Positions 35,866-47,210 of a stretch of DNA of 64,000 nt are shown in pieces. Under the pieces are notes generated by a model. The model saw only the letters and a list, made by a program, of their open reading frames with translations, did not search any database and had not been told where the DNA came from. The DNA is from Dryas octopetala (taxonomy: Eukaryota; Streptophyta; Magnoliopsida; Rosales; Rosaceae), in assembly GCA_963921425.1 (NCBI GenBank), contig OY992836.1, positions 17,935,614-17,999,613 on the forward strand. The letters run 5' to 3'. A program made the position numbers and the translations under genes. Position 1 is the stretch's first letter; each line of letters starts with the position of its first letter.

Positions 35866-37431
35866 GGGTTGGCAATGGGCCGGCCCGGCCCAAATTTTTT
35901 GGGTTCGGGCCGGGCTTGGACTTTAATACACAAGCTCAAGGCCTGCCCATCGGGCTTTAGCTTGCGGGCTTGGAGGGCCGGGCCGGGCTAAGCCCGAACG
36001 GGCGGCCCAAAATGGGCCCAAAGCCTGTTTAGACACATATATATCTTCAAAAATAAAATATAGGATTTTGGCTATGTTGTGATTTGAACATGAGACCTCA
36101 CATAACAAGTTTCAACTCTCAACCAACTGAACTGACTTGTTTATTTATCAAGTTTGTGAATCATAACATATTTAATAGCTCTTTCGTTTATTTACTTCAA
36201 TAAATTATTAATATGCTTATTAAGTTATTATAAAATACTATTATGTTAGTAATAGTGTAATAACATAAATATAAACTTTTAAAATTATATACAACATTAC
36301 AACTATAATAAAACATAAATGTACATATGTTTTATTATATATTTTATTACATATTTTTATAAAAAAACGATGCAATTGTGTTGTCAACGATCCGAACCGT
36401 TCAAATTTTAGTTCTTCACTAAAAAATAATTCGTGCAAAAAATTAGCTCAATCGGAGATGTAAAAGTGACATAATGGTGGTCGAATTAATGAACAATCGT
36501 GATTTTTCTAATGATGATTGAATGGGTAGATGAATTTCGATTTAGCCGATTTTTTGTACGGATGATCTTTGACTATGAACATATAAAATGAACGGGTCAG
36601 ATTGTTGAAATCACGTTGTGGTCTTCATAATTATGGAAACAACAAAGTTTCAACCGGAAAGTTATTAGAATTATACTCTTCAAGTGTATTTATATGTAGA
36701 AGCTCATGTATTGATCGTGTTTTCAACGATCCGAACCGTTCAAATTTTAGTTCCCCACTCAAAGAGAATTCTTGCAAAAAATTAGCTTAATCGGAGATGT
36801 AAAAGTGACGTAACAGTGGTCGAATTAATGAACGATCGTGGTTTTCTAATGATAATCGAATGGGTAGATGAATTATGATTTAGCCGATTTTTTGTAAGGA
36901 TGATCTTTGATTATGAAAATAAAAAATAAACGGTTCAGATCGTTGAATTAATGAATTGACGATCGTGGTTTAATAACTTTAATTTTAGTTGTATTATAAA
37001 AATTGTATATACACATATACATTTATATTTTATTATAGTTGTAATGTTGTATTTAATTTTAAAAGTTGATTACTTTATTATTTATGGTATTACACTATTA
37101 CTATTTACTAACATTATAGTATTATATAATAATTTAATAAACATATTAATAATTTATTAGAATAAACAAACGAAAAACTTATTAAATATGTTATGATTCT
37201 CAAATTGGACTTTAGGTCGGACTTTGGGCAAGTCTAAACGGGCCGGACTTTGGGCGGCCCTAAACGGGCTGGGCTTTGGGCGGCCCATGGGCTTCAAGGG
37301 GATGGCCCAAGCCCAACTCAAGAGACTTTCGGGCTGGGCCGGGCGGGCTCAAATTTCGAGCTACATTGGGCTTCGGGCCTAATGGGCTGGGCAGGCTTCG
37401 GGTGGGCTTCGGGCCTTGGGCTTTTTGGTGA
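35866..37431. mobile_element. Long inverted-repeat (fold-back) element with GGGCCGGCCC ends, hAT-like
   Basis: The left end (TAGGGGTTGGCAATGGGCCG) and right end are GC-rich and complementary in style. Inside, about 36120-36330 is the reverse complement of about 36970-37200 (e.g. TTATAGTTGTAATGTTGTAT on the right arm against its complement on the left). The centre holds two direct copies of a roughly 330-bp unit starting AACGATCCGAACCGTTCAAA (36388 and 36725). No transposase coding seen, so non-autonomous. The right terminus is not exact because the neighbouring hAT begins there. Confidence 0.7.
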
Positions 37432-37439
37432 GGCCTAAT

Positions 37440-40206
37440 TAGGGCTGCCCATCGGTCGGATCGAATCGGTAAATGGCCTTGCCGATTCGATTTCCGAAAA
37501 TTTCGGTAATCCAGTTTTGATGCCGATTTCCGAATCGATTTTTTCGGATTTCGGCATTTTTCGGATCCTTCGGATTTCAGTATATTTCGGTATTTTCGAT
37601 CCTTAGATAAGCAGGCCTTCTCCTCATTTCTATCCCCTTATTATGCATCTTCCCAAATACGAAATACCCACACACACAGGCACACCAAAACCACCAAATC
37701 CCAGGATCGAAACACACAGAAACCATGGGGAGGGAGAACAAACAGATCACAAAGCATCAAATATTCACATCAGCTTCGATTCACAGACTCACAGATTCTA
37801 GGGTTTGATTTGGGAGTTTTTTAGCTCGATCAAAATTGGACCCATGCGTTTACACCAATTGACAGAGCTCAGAGTGAGGAGAAGAATGGGACCGGAATCG
37901 CCACAATCAGCCATCGGAGTCGCCGGAATCGAGCTGGGGAAGCCGCAGACTTCCCGGCTTCAAATCGCCATGTACGGCGGTCGTTGGGGCTGTTGGTGAT
38001 CACCGAAGGAAAAAGCATGCCTAGAGGAACGTTGTGGGACTATCTCGACGACGAGAAGTCGCCGGAGTCAAAAAATCCGGCTAAGGGGGGTTTCGGGTCT
38101 GGTAGTGTTTGAATGGGTTTTTGGCTGGGATTTTGGATGATCAGAATCTAGAGGGAGATAAGGGAGGAGAAGACGACCATGAAATGCCCGGCCACGTCGC
38201 CAGCCACCGCCGGAGTCAAAAAATTCGGCTAAAGGGGGTTTCGGGTCTGGTAGTGTTCGATTGGGTTTTTGGCTGGGATTTTGGATGATCAGAATCTAGA
38301 GGGAGAGAAGGGAGGAGAAGATGAGCATGAAATGCCCGGCCACGTCGCCAGCCACCGCCGGACGGCGGCCGATCAAAGAGAGAGGGAAATCGGGAAGGGA
38401 GGAGAGAGGAGAGAGAAGAGAGAGAGTTGGGGGATTGCGGCTGGTTTAGGAGAAAATGAAAAAAATTCTAAGTTTAGGTTTTTATACTAAAACCCTATTG
38501 TATGAAAAGACCAAATTGCCCCTTATAACTTCGAGCGTCCCTAATTTCACCATCGTAAGTCTGATTCGGGTTCCATTGACGTCTACACGATCGTAGGCTC
38601 GAACTCTACCTATCTAGACTATAATTAAATTATAAATCTTAATAAAATTTATTGTTCCTCAATAATTCACTTAAATCCGTAAAATTCAAAATAAACCCTA
38701 TTAAATACCATATACCCTAAACATAATCAATACCCTATCCTAGATCCTATACATATACCCTATACTGGTATCTCTATATATACCCTATACCATATCCTAG
38801 CTAGTAATGGTGTAGGAACAACCAAAATTTGGGGTCTGGGCAATTGGGGTTTCGATTGAGTTTTTGTTTGGGGTTTCAATTGAGATTTTGTTTGGGGTTT
38901 TTTAGTTGTTTTAATTTATGTAATATATTTCTATATAAATAAATAATTAAAAATATCTTAAACCCTAATATAAACTATAGTATAAGACTATAATACCATA
39001 ATACTAAACCCTAATATAAGACTATAATACTATATGTTATATGTTATATATGTTACATATATAAATTATAGTATTATAAACTATGTAGTATATACTATCA
39101 AATATATAAACTATAGTCTTATAGTATTATAACTATATACTATAAAATATATAAATTATAGTCTTATAGTCTTATAGTATTATAAACTATATACTATATT
39201 ATATAATATTAATTATATAAACTATAGTCTTATAGTATTATAAACTATATACTATCAAATTATAGTAACTACTAAGTACTAATTAGTTTATAACTTTATA
39301 ACTTTATATATAACTATATATTATATACATAAACAATGTTAGCTATGTATAACAATATAGAGTAATTAATAAATAATAATAGACTTAGTGTATAGAGTTT
39401 AGTGTTTAGAAATTAAAATTGTATGCTTAATTGGGTTTTAAGTTTTAAGTTTTATTTTTAATTATAGTGTATAGGATATTAATAGAGTTTAGTGTATTTA
39501 ACTTTTAAGTTTTAAGTTTAGGATATAAGATAAAGTGTATAGACTATAGAGAATATATAATATATAAGATAAAGTGTTTAAAACTATAAGTTATAACTAA
39601 AAGTCTAAAACTATATACTAATTAGTAATATTATTATATAGGGTATAAGTATAACTGAAATTATATATTAAAACATTATTATATAAGTTGTTTATACTTT
39701 GTACTATATACTATATAGAGTTATAAATTATATACTATATAAAGTTAGTAAAGTTATAAACTATATATTTATATAAACTATATGGTATTATAAACTATAT
39801 ACTATATAAACATAAACTATAAAGTATATAAACTATATACTAAGCATATTAATGTAATAATAATACATATAAATATATATAACCATATCCTAACCATATT
39901 AAATCATTAATGTAATAATATTACATATAAATATATATAACTAAATTTCGGTAATTGTTTCGGATTTTTCGGTATATATTTCGGTTTTTTCGGTAATAAT
40001 CGATTCGGTTGCTTTCGGTCATAATTTTCGGTAATCGGTCGGTTTACCAACTTTTTTCGGTTTTTACCAAAACCAAACCAACTTTTTCCGTAATTTTTTG
40101 GTTTCGGATTTTCAATTTTCGGCATGTTAAAATCGATTTACCAAACCAAAAAATTTCGATCGGTAGTCGGTCGGTTCGGTAAATACCAAACCAATGGGCA
40201 GCCCTA
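37440..40206. mobile_element. Non-autonomous hAT transposon, 2.77 kb, with intact 8-bp target duplication
   Basis: Ends are TAGGGCTGCCCAT and its exact inverse, flanked on both sides by GGCCTAAT (37432-37439 and 40207-40214). Sub-terminal regions are rich in TTCGGT words. The interior holds a GC-richer 0.9-kb segment (37.6-38.5 kb) that looks like captured host sequence, with a partial tandem duplication of about 147 bp (38084-38210 and 38231-38360), then about 1.4 kb of degenerate ATATACTATA-type repeats. No transposase frame is evident, so it would need a helper. Confidence 0.9.
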
Positions 40207-40644
40207 GGCCTAATTTAGGTCTCCCAAATAAAAGCATGAAGGAATGAAGTAGACAATAATAGATTATCCTTTCGGTTGATATCTTTTTTGGCTGGGTAGT
40301 CTGGGTTTCAACCTAAAAATCTTTTAAAGTGGACTAAAGAGTAATTTACTTATTTTTTTTGCCAGGCTGATATATTCCCTTAAACCTACTGTGAAATTCT
40401 ATTATCTCACCTCACAAGAGTCGCAAGTCATTGTTTTCTGGAAATTTTCCTTTCCTTCTTACTAGTCCGAAACACAGCGCACAATAAGTAAGCTTTTATC
40501 CGACTTAAGGGTTTTACATTGTTTTTGTCACAACGCTCTCTGATTGAATACACAAAGATTTTGGAAGCCATTCAATATCTTGGACAAGGTATGTGATGCT
40601 TTTTAGGGTTTTTCTAATTGAGAATTAACTACTTTAATTGAGCT

Positions 40645-40646
<2 letters not shown>

Positions 40647-40691
<45 letters not shown>
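40647..40691. repeat. T45 homopolymer in the leader intron of MTHFR-C copy 1
   Basis: Forty-five uninterrupted thymines. Length in the assembly may be inexact. It lies in the intron between the putative 5' UTR exon (ending GGACAAG at 40589) and the first coding exon. Confidence 0.9.
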
Positions 40692-40877
40692 CATATTCAG
40701 AGTTTCTCTGAGCTTGAATTTGCTTGGTCGTTGAACGTTTAGGGTGATCGTTTTTTGAAAAAAATTTCTAGGGTTTATTTTGATTATGATGCTTTGTTGA
40801 AATACCGCATGGTTTTCCCTTTGCATTAGAGTTGGGTATGTATGAGTATGACTGAAGTTTTAATTTCTCAACAGGTC

Positions 40878-42622
40878 ATGGACAAGAAATTTGTTGAAGA
40901 ATGGGTTGTCCCATTGACAAGTGTTGAAGATATTCATGAGGTGAAATTTCCATTTTCCATTTTCCATTTCACAGTTTATTCTGTTTTGTTCACCACTTTT
41001 CAGCAAATTAGATATATATTGACGTATTGGAATTGCTATTTATCAGAAATTTAAGGAATTCTGCCTTGGAAAATTGAGAAGCAGTCCTTGGTCAGAACTC
41101 GGTGTGCTTCAGCCAAAGACGAAGATCATACAACAACTCCTGGGGAGAATCAACACTGAGGGTTTCCTTACCATCAACTACGAACCGGCAATAAATGGAG
41201 GAATGTCTGAGTTTTTATCTGCTGGTAAGTAATAAGTCTGTTTGTATGTGTGAGAGAGAGAGAGGAAGCAAGGCTTCATGAGAGTATGTTTGATTTTTAT
41301 CATTGAGAGTTTAACATGAATTCTTATCAAGAAAGAGTTTAACATGAATCACTGAAGTGAATGATTACAAGAGTGTAGGTCTCAATGTAACCATAAACAG
41401 ACTTGAACTTGATGATGTACAATTTAAAATTGATATGTTTTCATTTTCCATTTGCAAAGATCAGATGAAGTCCAAAGTGTATTACATTTTCCATAAATGT
41501 AGCACAACATTGAGTTCAAAAAGGTGATGATAGATCCCTATTGTGGTTTAACCTTTACTAGTAGTACTGTAGTGGGATTTCCCATCTTTTTAGAAACCCA
41601 TTTGCGCTTCATTTATGCATCTGTTTGTGACTTCCATCATTTGTATTTATTTCTGTGAAACTGACCTTATGGTCTGCAAAAATACCCTCTTAATTGTTTG
41701 GTAAAAGTTTTCTATGCAAAAATGTTAAAGGCTGATTTAGGTTATATGATAGTTTCCTCTCCTCCTCCATGCTTAGGGTCTGTCCTAGCTGAGGATATTA
41801 AGGGAGTGTTTAGGGCAAGGGCTGTTTTGTTTTCTTTTTGCTGTTATTGGGCCTGTGGCCCTGATTTTCACCCAAAAAAATTGTTAAAGGTCAAGAGATT
41901 GAGATGGAAGCTCTTTATTTAGTTAATGACGAAGAGAACATCTTGCTTAAGACGACTTCCCCTTCCTGTCTCCCTCCTCATACCAAATCTAGATACTTTG
42001 CATATTTATCTAAACTGTAACATCTGATTTGTTTTCAGGATATTCTGAGCCTGGAGGATATGTTTATCGGAAAGCCAATGTGGATTTTTTCTGTTCCAAG
42101 GAGAAGTTGGATGCTCTTGTTGACAAATGCGAGGCTCTTCCATCTCTAACCTACATTGCCATGAACATAAAAGGCGGTTGGATATCCAATAAAGGTCGAG
42201 AAGATGTGAATGCGGTAACATGGGGAGTCTACCCAATCATGGGGATAATTGAACATACTGTTGTGGATCTTGCCAGTTTTATTCTTTGGAAGGATGATGC
42301 ATTTGCAACGTGGTCAAGAAGATGGGCCCATTTATACCCTGAGGGCGACTCATCTAGGAAATGGCTTGAAGAGGTTTGCTTTCTTAATTCTAGTCTCTTC
42401 TTGCCTGTTTACATAATCATGCTTTAATTCTTCGAATGCATGCTTACCGCACAGCCTTGGGGACTCCTTTTTACTCATTTTTTGGCTAGCATTTAGTTCT
42501 GTTATGTTGACATGATCTTGTTCTCGTGACTTCTGCAGGTGCAGAACAGCTACTTCTTGGTCAAATTGGTAGAAAATGACTACATTCATGGTGATCTTTT
42601 TGCTGTTTTTGCTGATTTCTGA
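40878..42622 (+). CDS. Stand-alone MTHFR C-terminal regulatory domain, copy 1
   Basis: Four coding exons (40878-40940, 41047-41224, 42039-42373, 42539-42622), all GT-AG and in phase, 219 residues from [20 protein letters not shown] to [10 protein letters not shown]. This matches only the C-terminal third of plant methylenetetrahydrofolate reductase (usually near 595 residues): the [19 protein letters not shown] stretch, [27 protein letters not shown] and the terminal [12 protein letters not shown]. The FAD-binding TIM-barrel that reduces methylene-THF is missing, so it cannot be an active reductase. Full-length MTHFR is a dimer, so this domain could in principle bind and modulate the true enzyme (inference). 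The ATG follows an acceptor CAG at 40872-40874, and a 5' UTR exon is likely upstream (about 40440-40589, donor GTATGT), suggesting a gained promoter. No stop or frameshift seen. Confidence 0.78.
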
Positions 42623-42669
42623 ATGAGCGGTTTTGTTAGCTCTTCCATTTCTTAAAGCCACATTTAGAA

Positions 42670-43150
42670 TCATTTTAGATGTATGTTTTGGACATACCTA
42701 ACATGATAGTTAGGTTACATGGTATTTATTTTGAACAAGCCAAAGACATGGGTGGAAATGTCTGTTTTGTGCATACCTAACACGGTAGTTAGGTTACATG
42801 GTAGTATTTAGAACAAACCAAGACATGAGTGTGTTGACGTTGATTGAAAAATTTTGGAAGCCTAAGTTACCTTGCCGTGGTCTTTAAGGTTTATTCCAAA
42901 CTTTTATCTATTTTAGTAGTTTGTTTTAAATAATTTTGGGACAAAGGAAAGGAAAATGAGTATCATTTATATATTATGTATTTAATTAGAGCATTATGTA
43001 AGCTTTACATATGCCTTCTTTTCTTCACTTTTCAATGCAACAGCAAGATTCACCATAGTAGTGTCTTCCAAGAAATCAAGTGACATAAGTTGTAAAACTT
43101 TGCCCATAATGAAGCCAACCGAGCATTATAATTTTCTTGTTAATGAATGT
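42670..43150 (+). repeat. 3'-tail repeats after MTHFR-C copy 1
   Basis: Two units of the CATACCTAACATGATAGTT / TTACATGGTA repeat (about 42696 and 42774), then CCTTGCCGTGGTC, TTTAAATAATTTTGGGACAA and AACCGAGCATTATAATTTTC, shared with the regions near 48.5-49 kb, 27.3 kb, 19.9 kb (inverted) and 21.3 kb. Confidence 0.8.
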
Positions 43151-44200
43151 TGGCCACGTTTGTTTTACTGTGTTACATTAGGATTGTGTTAAATAACACC
43201 CCTATACTGTGTTTGGTATCACACAGTGCTAGTTTAAGTGGGATTGCATAGCACCGGTTTTTCTTAAAACACCCGCTTAGACATCTTATATAGCACGGTC
43301 CGTGAGACATCCTTCTATAGCACGGTGTGAGACTGCGAGAGTGAAGCCTGTATGTCTGCAATCTCGTCATCTTCAAACTTAATTTCTAGCTCTCAATGTA
43401 AGGAATTCACATAAATCAATCAGAAAATACAAAAGAGTATCCAAGTATCTTCTCATCAATCAAAAAATACAAAACAAACCAAAATCTCAAATACAAACAA
43501 GCAACCCATTAGACCCGTTTGGCGAAACAGATTGAAGCATCCTTCAGATTGCCGTGATGTGGTTCGGAGCCAGGTCTGAAGATGGGTGGGCTGCTGCTTT
43601 TGATCGACCCGCATGTCGATCGACCTCCCAAAGTTGAGGAATGGGGAATGTGTGCAAGAAACGGAAGGAAAGAAAGGAAGGAAGGAGAAAAGAAGAAAAG
43701 AAGAAAAAAAAATCTGAGGAAGGGGGAGGAACTCGGGTGAAAAAAAAGAAGAAAGAAAAAAAAAAACAGAAAGGAAGAAGAGAGAAGAAGAAAGAATGGA
43801 AAAAAAAAAAAAGGGAGGCAGCCTTGTGGTTTGTGTGCACACGCAAAGAAATAAAAAGGGAGAAGTAAAAAGAAAAAAAATGATGAATGTTTTTTGTAAG
43901 TGGGTGTGGGGCACAATGTAATAAAAAATATAAAAGAAAAAATAATGTAAATGAGAACAAAAGAAAGAAAAAAAAAAAGATAATTAAAATTTTTTATTAA
44001 TTTAAAAATTAAAAGTAATTATAACATAGTCCGGTCATGCACCAAACACATGACAATGTGTTAGTTTATCCAACTTTCTAATCCGATACAGCACCAAACA
44101 CAAGATAACACTTAGTCTAACTTACTCCAGTCCAACACTATCCAATACAATTCATAAGAATAGTCCAGTCCAACACAGTCCAGCGTACCAAACATAGCCA
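43151..44200. mobile_element. 1.05-kb non-autonomous TIR element
   Basis: Begins TGGCCACGTTTG and ends CAAACATAGCCA (10 of 12 ends complementary). The related block at 21290-21500 lacks it, showing an empty site. The interior is a long purine-rich tract (43650-43900) and AT-rich sequence; open frames in it are low-complexity. I could not settle the target duplication, so the superfamily (PIF/Harbinger-like or hAT-like) is open. Confidence 0.7.
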
Positions 44201-44360
44201 TTATGTATATAGTATTCGGTAAATTTAGAAATTACGTACTAAATCTAACAACCAAAATTCCATAAGTATTAACAAGTTATTACCCAATATAACTTACGTT
44301 TAAAGCCATTTTTACATTAATAAGGCTGGAGTTAAATTTTAAAAAGAACAAAAAAAATTA
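44201..44360. repeat. Right half of duplicated block matching 21330-21500
   Basis: Continues the 21.3-kb match after the TIR element: the TATTCGGTAAATTTAGAAATT block, CCAAAATTCCATAA and AAGGCTGGAGTT. Confidence 0.85.
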
Positions 44361-45390
44361 GTACTTGATGAATCACAAAGATGTTGGTGGACCGAAAACC
44401 ATGGCATAAGATTACAATTTGTCCAGAACTAGTTTGTTTGTTAATCCCACAAGTTTTTCGCCATGTTTGTTGGTCACAATGACCTTCCATTGCTGACCCC
44501 TCTGAAACAGTGCAATTCACATAGCAACCATTAATTTCTTCAACAGTAACTTGGCACGCCAATAGAAACCCATCGTCTGGGTGTCTCAGATTTATTTTTA
44601 TACAGCTTTTTGTTCGCGAATCAGATAATACTAGCAGTTTGGATCTATTGTAACCACTAGTGCAACAACACACAACATGTGCATATACACCCATATATGA
44701 ATGTCACCGTGGCTTTGTGCAGCACTAATGGAAATTATAATCAGAGAACTAATCCTCAGGACAATATAAGTTATCTACGGCCTTTGCTGCTCTGCAATAC
44801 AATTTACGGATCCCTCTTCACCGTGAGTTTGGACAACGGAGTATCAGACCAATTTGTCACTTACCAACTTAAAAATATTAGGGAATTTTTCAGATTTTGC
44901 TCTGAGGAGCAGAGCAGCCCAAAATTGTGATTGCAAGCACCATTCGGGGGCAAAAAGGTAAACCAACCAATTCTAGTGTCCTATAAATGAACGTCAACAA
45001 TCTCTCACGAATGCAACGTCACAATCACAATCCTGGAGTTGCGGCTTATTCTCTCTGCCGGTGCCCTACTTGAACATCTTTTGAGATTGTTGCTGGTTTT
45101 GGTTTGGAACTTTGGATTGAAGGATTTAAGGTTCGTTTCCTCTTCTTCTTCGTGTTCATTTTGGTCCTCGTTCTTTCTCTCTTTGGTTTTTATTTTGCGA
45201 TGCTGTGATTTTTAGGTTTTCGGGGTTCAGATTTTTTTTTTTTTTTTTTTTTTCTGGTCGAGTTAGCATGTTCGATTTGTCTTCCTATGTTGCTGATTTT
45301 TATTTGTAGTGTCAATTATTATCTGTTTTTAGCTTGCCTGACATGTGCTTTGTTATTGTTGTTTGTTTTTTATGCAGAACGACTCTTAAA
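44361..45390. other. Upstream region and 5' UTR of the propeller-like gene
   Basis: 44332-44694 (minus) has a 120-residue open frame with several cysteines that I do not recognise and do not call. From about 45036 a leader exon is likely, ending AGGATTTAAG at 45130, with an intron to CAG at 45375-45377, 13 bp before the start codon at 45391. Intron includes a T-run at 45232-45253. Confidence 0.5.
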
Positions 45391-46750
45391 ATGATAGGTG
45401 AACCTAAAAATTGGTTTATGTACTTAATGATGGATGATGGTGGTCTATTCCATCTCAATCTCTCTGAATTTTGTAGAGGTCGAAAAGCTAGAAAGCAGCA
45501 GCTTGTATCAAATACAAGGACACAACTCCCCTACGGAACCCAAAGAATAAAATTGGGTTCTCAAGTTTTTCTTTTTGGGGGTAATAATAGGGGGGCACGG
45601 AAGTCACCAAATTTGGACATCTATAGCTTTGGTGAGGTGGCTAAGAAGGCTCCGTCGGTTTTCCTTTCGGACCCCGACGGTCCTATACCTAATATTCTAA
45701 AATGCATCGATCTCGAAGTCTACAACAGTCCTATGCGTTCAGTTGTGGAAACAATTGATGATCAAGTCTATGTTTTCTCCACTCCATCCAACTTATATAT
45801 GATGGAATATTCAAATGCAAAAAAAAAACCGCCACCAATCTCTTTCCAGGTTTTTAATCTCTCTACCAAATCATGTAAACAGTTGGTCTTTCCCCCCCAC
45901 ATACAGGACCAGTTATATGGTGATAGTACTAGGGCAAAATCATGTGTGTCCAGTCTTCATACTTGGGGCCGCTGGCTTGTTTTGAATGTTAGAAATTCAG
46001 CTTTGTCCTTTTCTACCATGTTTGACACCCACATGGAGAGATGGTATATGTTTAGAAATTGTAATTTTATTGCGGTCATTGAATTTTCGGGTTTCTTAAT
46101 TGCTGTGCAATTCCCTAGAAGGGTAGTTGCTGCACGGTTGGATTCAAATGGAATCCCCGAGTGGCCGTCTAAGGTCCTTCATGAATTGGATGGTATATTC
46201 CATAAACGTCCAGATAAGTGTTTCATGGGTAGGTGTGGTGGTGACCGAATATGGTTGGTGCATTCCACCAAGGCTTCAGATATGGATTATTCTACGCATG
46301 TAGCTGTGTTTGAAGTCTCAATCTCCCAGGGCCACCTCTCTGCACATCTCAAGTGTACAGAGTCTTATCGGTTGAATGTTTATGATGACTTGGATGAAAT
46401 ATACCACTCTAGCAGGTTGTCTTCGGCTTTTGTCATTCTTCAGCATAAACATAGGGAGAAAGTCATACCACGGGGCAAGAAAAGAGGCAGGTGTACTAGT
46501 TCATCTCAAGATACAAGTGTCAAGCGAGCGTCTGAAGATTCTGACTCTTCTTGTTCATCTGAGTGTCTGGTACAGACAACTTTTAGTCTTGTTGCTTTTA
46601 TTTTCGTGATGAATTTGGGTGGATCATTTTTTGATTTATATTTACCACATGCCCTTCTAATTTTATATTCTCCCTTTGCACTAGAGTTTTGAATGTGAAC
46701 ATGGTGACACGACGGTTGGCCAACTGAGCAGTTTTGTAGATATTACTGAG
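45391..46750 (+). CDS. Uncharacterised kelch/propeller-like protein, possible fusion partner of MTHFR-C copy 2
   Basis: Main exon 45391-46569 encodes 393 residues from MIGEPKNWFMYLMMDDGG. Repeated short beta-rich segments (IKLGSQVFLFGG, ETIDDQVYVFSTPSNLY, LHTWGRWLVLNVRN, GDRIWLVHSTK) at roughly 50-residue spacing suggest a kelch-like propeller, a family I know only as uncharacterised in plants. It ends in a basic RGKKRGRC stretch and a serine-rich tail. A donor at 46570 (CTG|GTACAG) joins in phase 0 to an acceptor at 46684 and a 66-base exon 46685-46750 (SFECEHGDTTVGQLSS then FVDITE). That exon derives from an MTHFR exon (compare VEDIQE). Its donor GAG|GTGAAA is the MTHFR one and would join in phase to 47179, giving a fused protein of about 611 residues. 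Without that splice it would read on to a stop near 46805. Function unknown. Confidence 0.6.
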
Positions 46751-47210
46751 GTGAAATTTTTGTCTCATTGTTTATTTTGTTTTCTGCATTGTCTGCAAAA
46801 TTAGATATAAATTGACTTATTTGAATTTCTAAATATCAGAAACTTTAGAAATTCTGCCTTAGAAAATTGTTTTCTCAAAAAAACAGTTACCTTTAACTAT
46901 ATTCCAATTTATTTATATTAGATTGAAGTTTGTATCCCACACTTGGCTGAAGTACCCCATGCCCTTATTTTAAATTTTCCCTTTGTACTAGAGTTGGGAA
47001 GGTGCATGTGACATGTGGGTATGTGAAAGTGACATGGAACTTGTTGAACAATGGGCTGTCCCACTGAGAAGTGTTGAAGATATTCAAGAGGTGAAGTTTC
47101 CGTCTCTAGTTTATTTTTTCTTCTGCATTGTCAGAAAAATTAGATATAAATTGACGTATATGAATTGCTATATATCAGAAATTTAAGAAATTCTGCCTTG
47201 GAAAATTGAG
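46650..47210 (+). repeat. Tandem duplication of an MTHFR exon-intron segment
   Basis: 46650-46880 and 46955-47210 share TTCCCTTTG-ACTAGAGTT, GATATT-AGAGGTGAA-TTT, TTTCTGCATTGTC, AATTAGATATAAATTGAC, and ATATCAGAAA-TTTA followed by GAAATTCTGCCTT. So a decayed extra copy of the first MTHFR-C coding exon and the start of the second lies just upstream of copy 2. Confidence 0.85.

Noticed and set aside
43456-43960. Three overlapping 135-152 residue frames rich in F/S/L on the minus strand
   Set aside because: They are translations of a purine-rich tract inside a TIR element.
44332-44694. 120-residue minus-strand frame with several cysteines (TVEEINGCYVNCTVSE)
   Set aside because: Starts at a plausible ATG but matches no family I recognise and overlaps a duplicated repeat at its 3' end; left uncalled.
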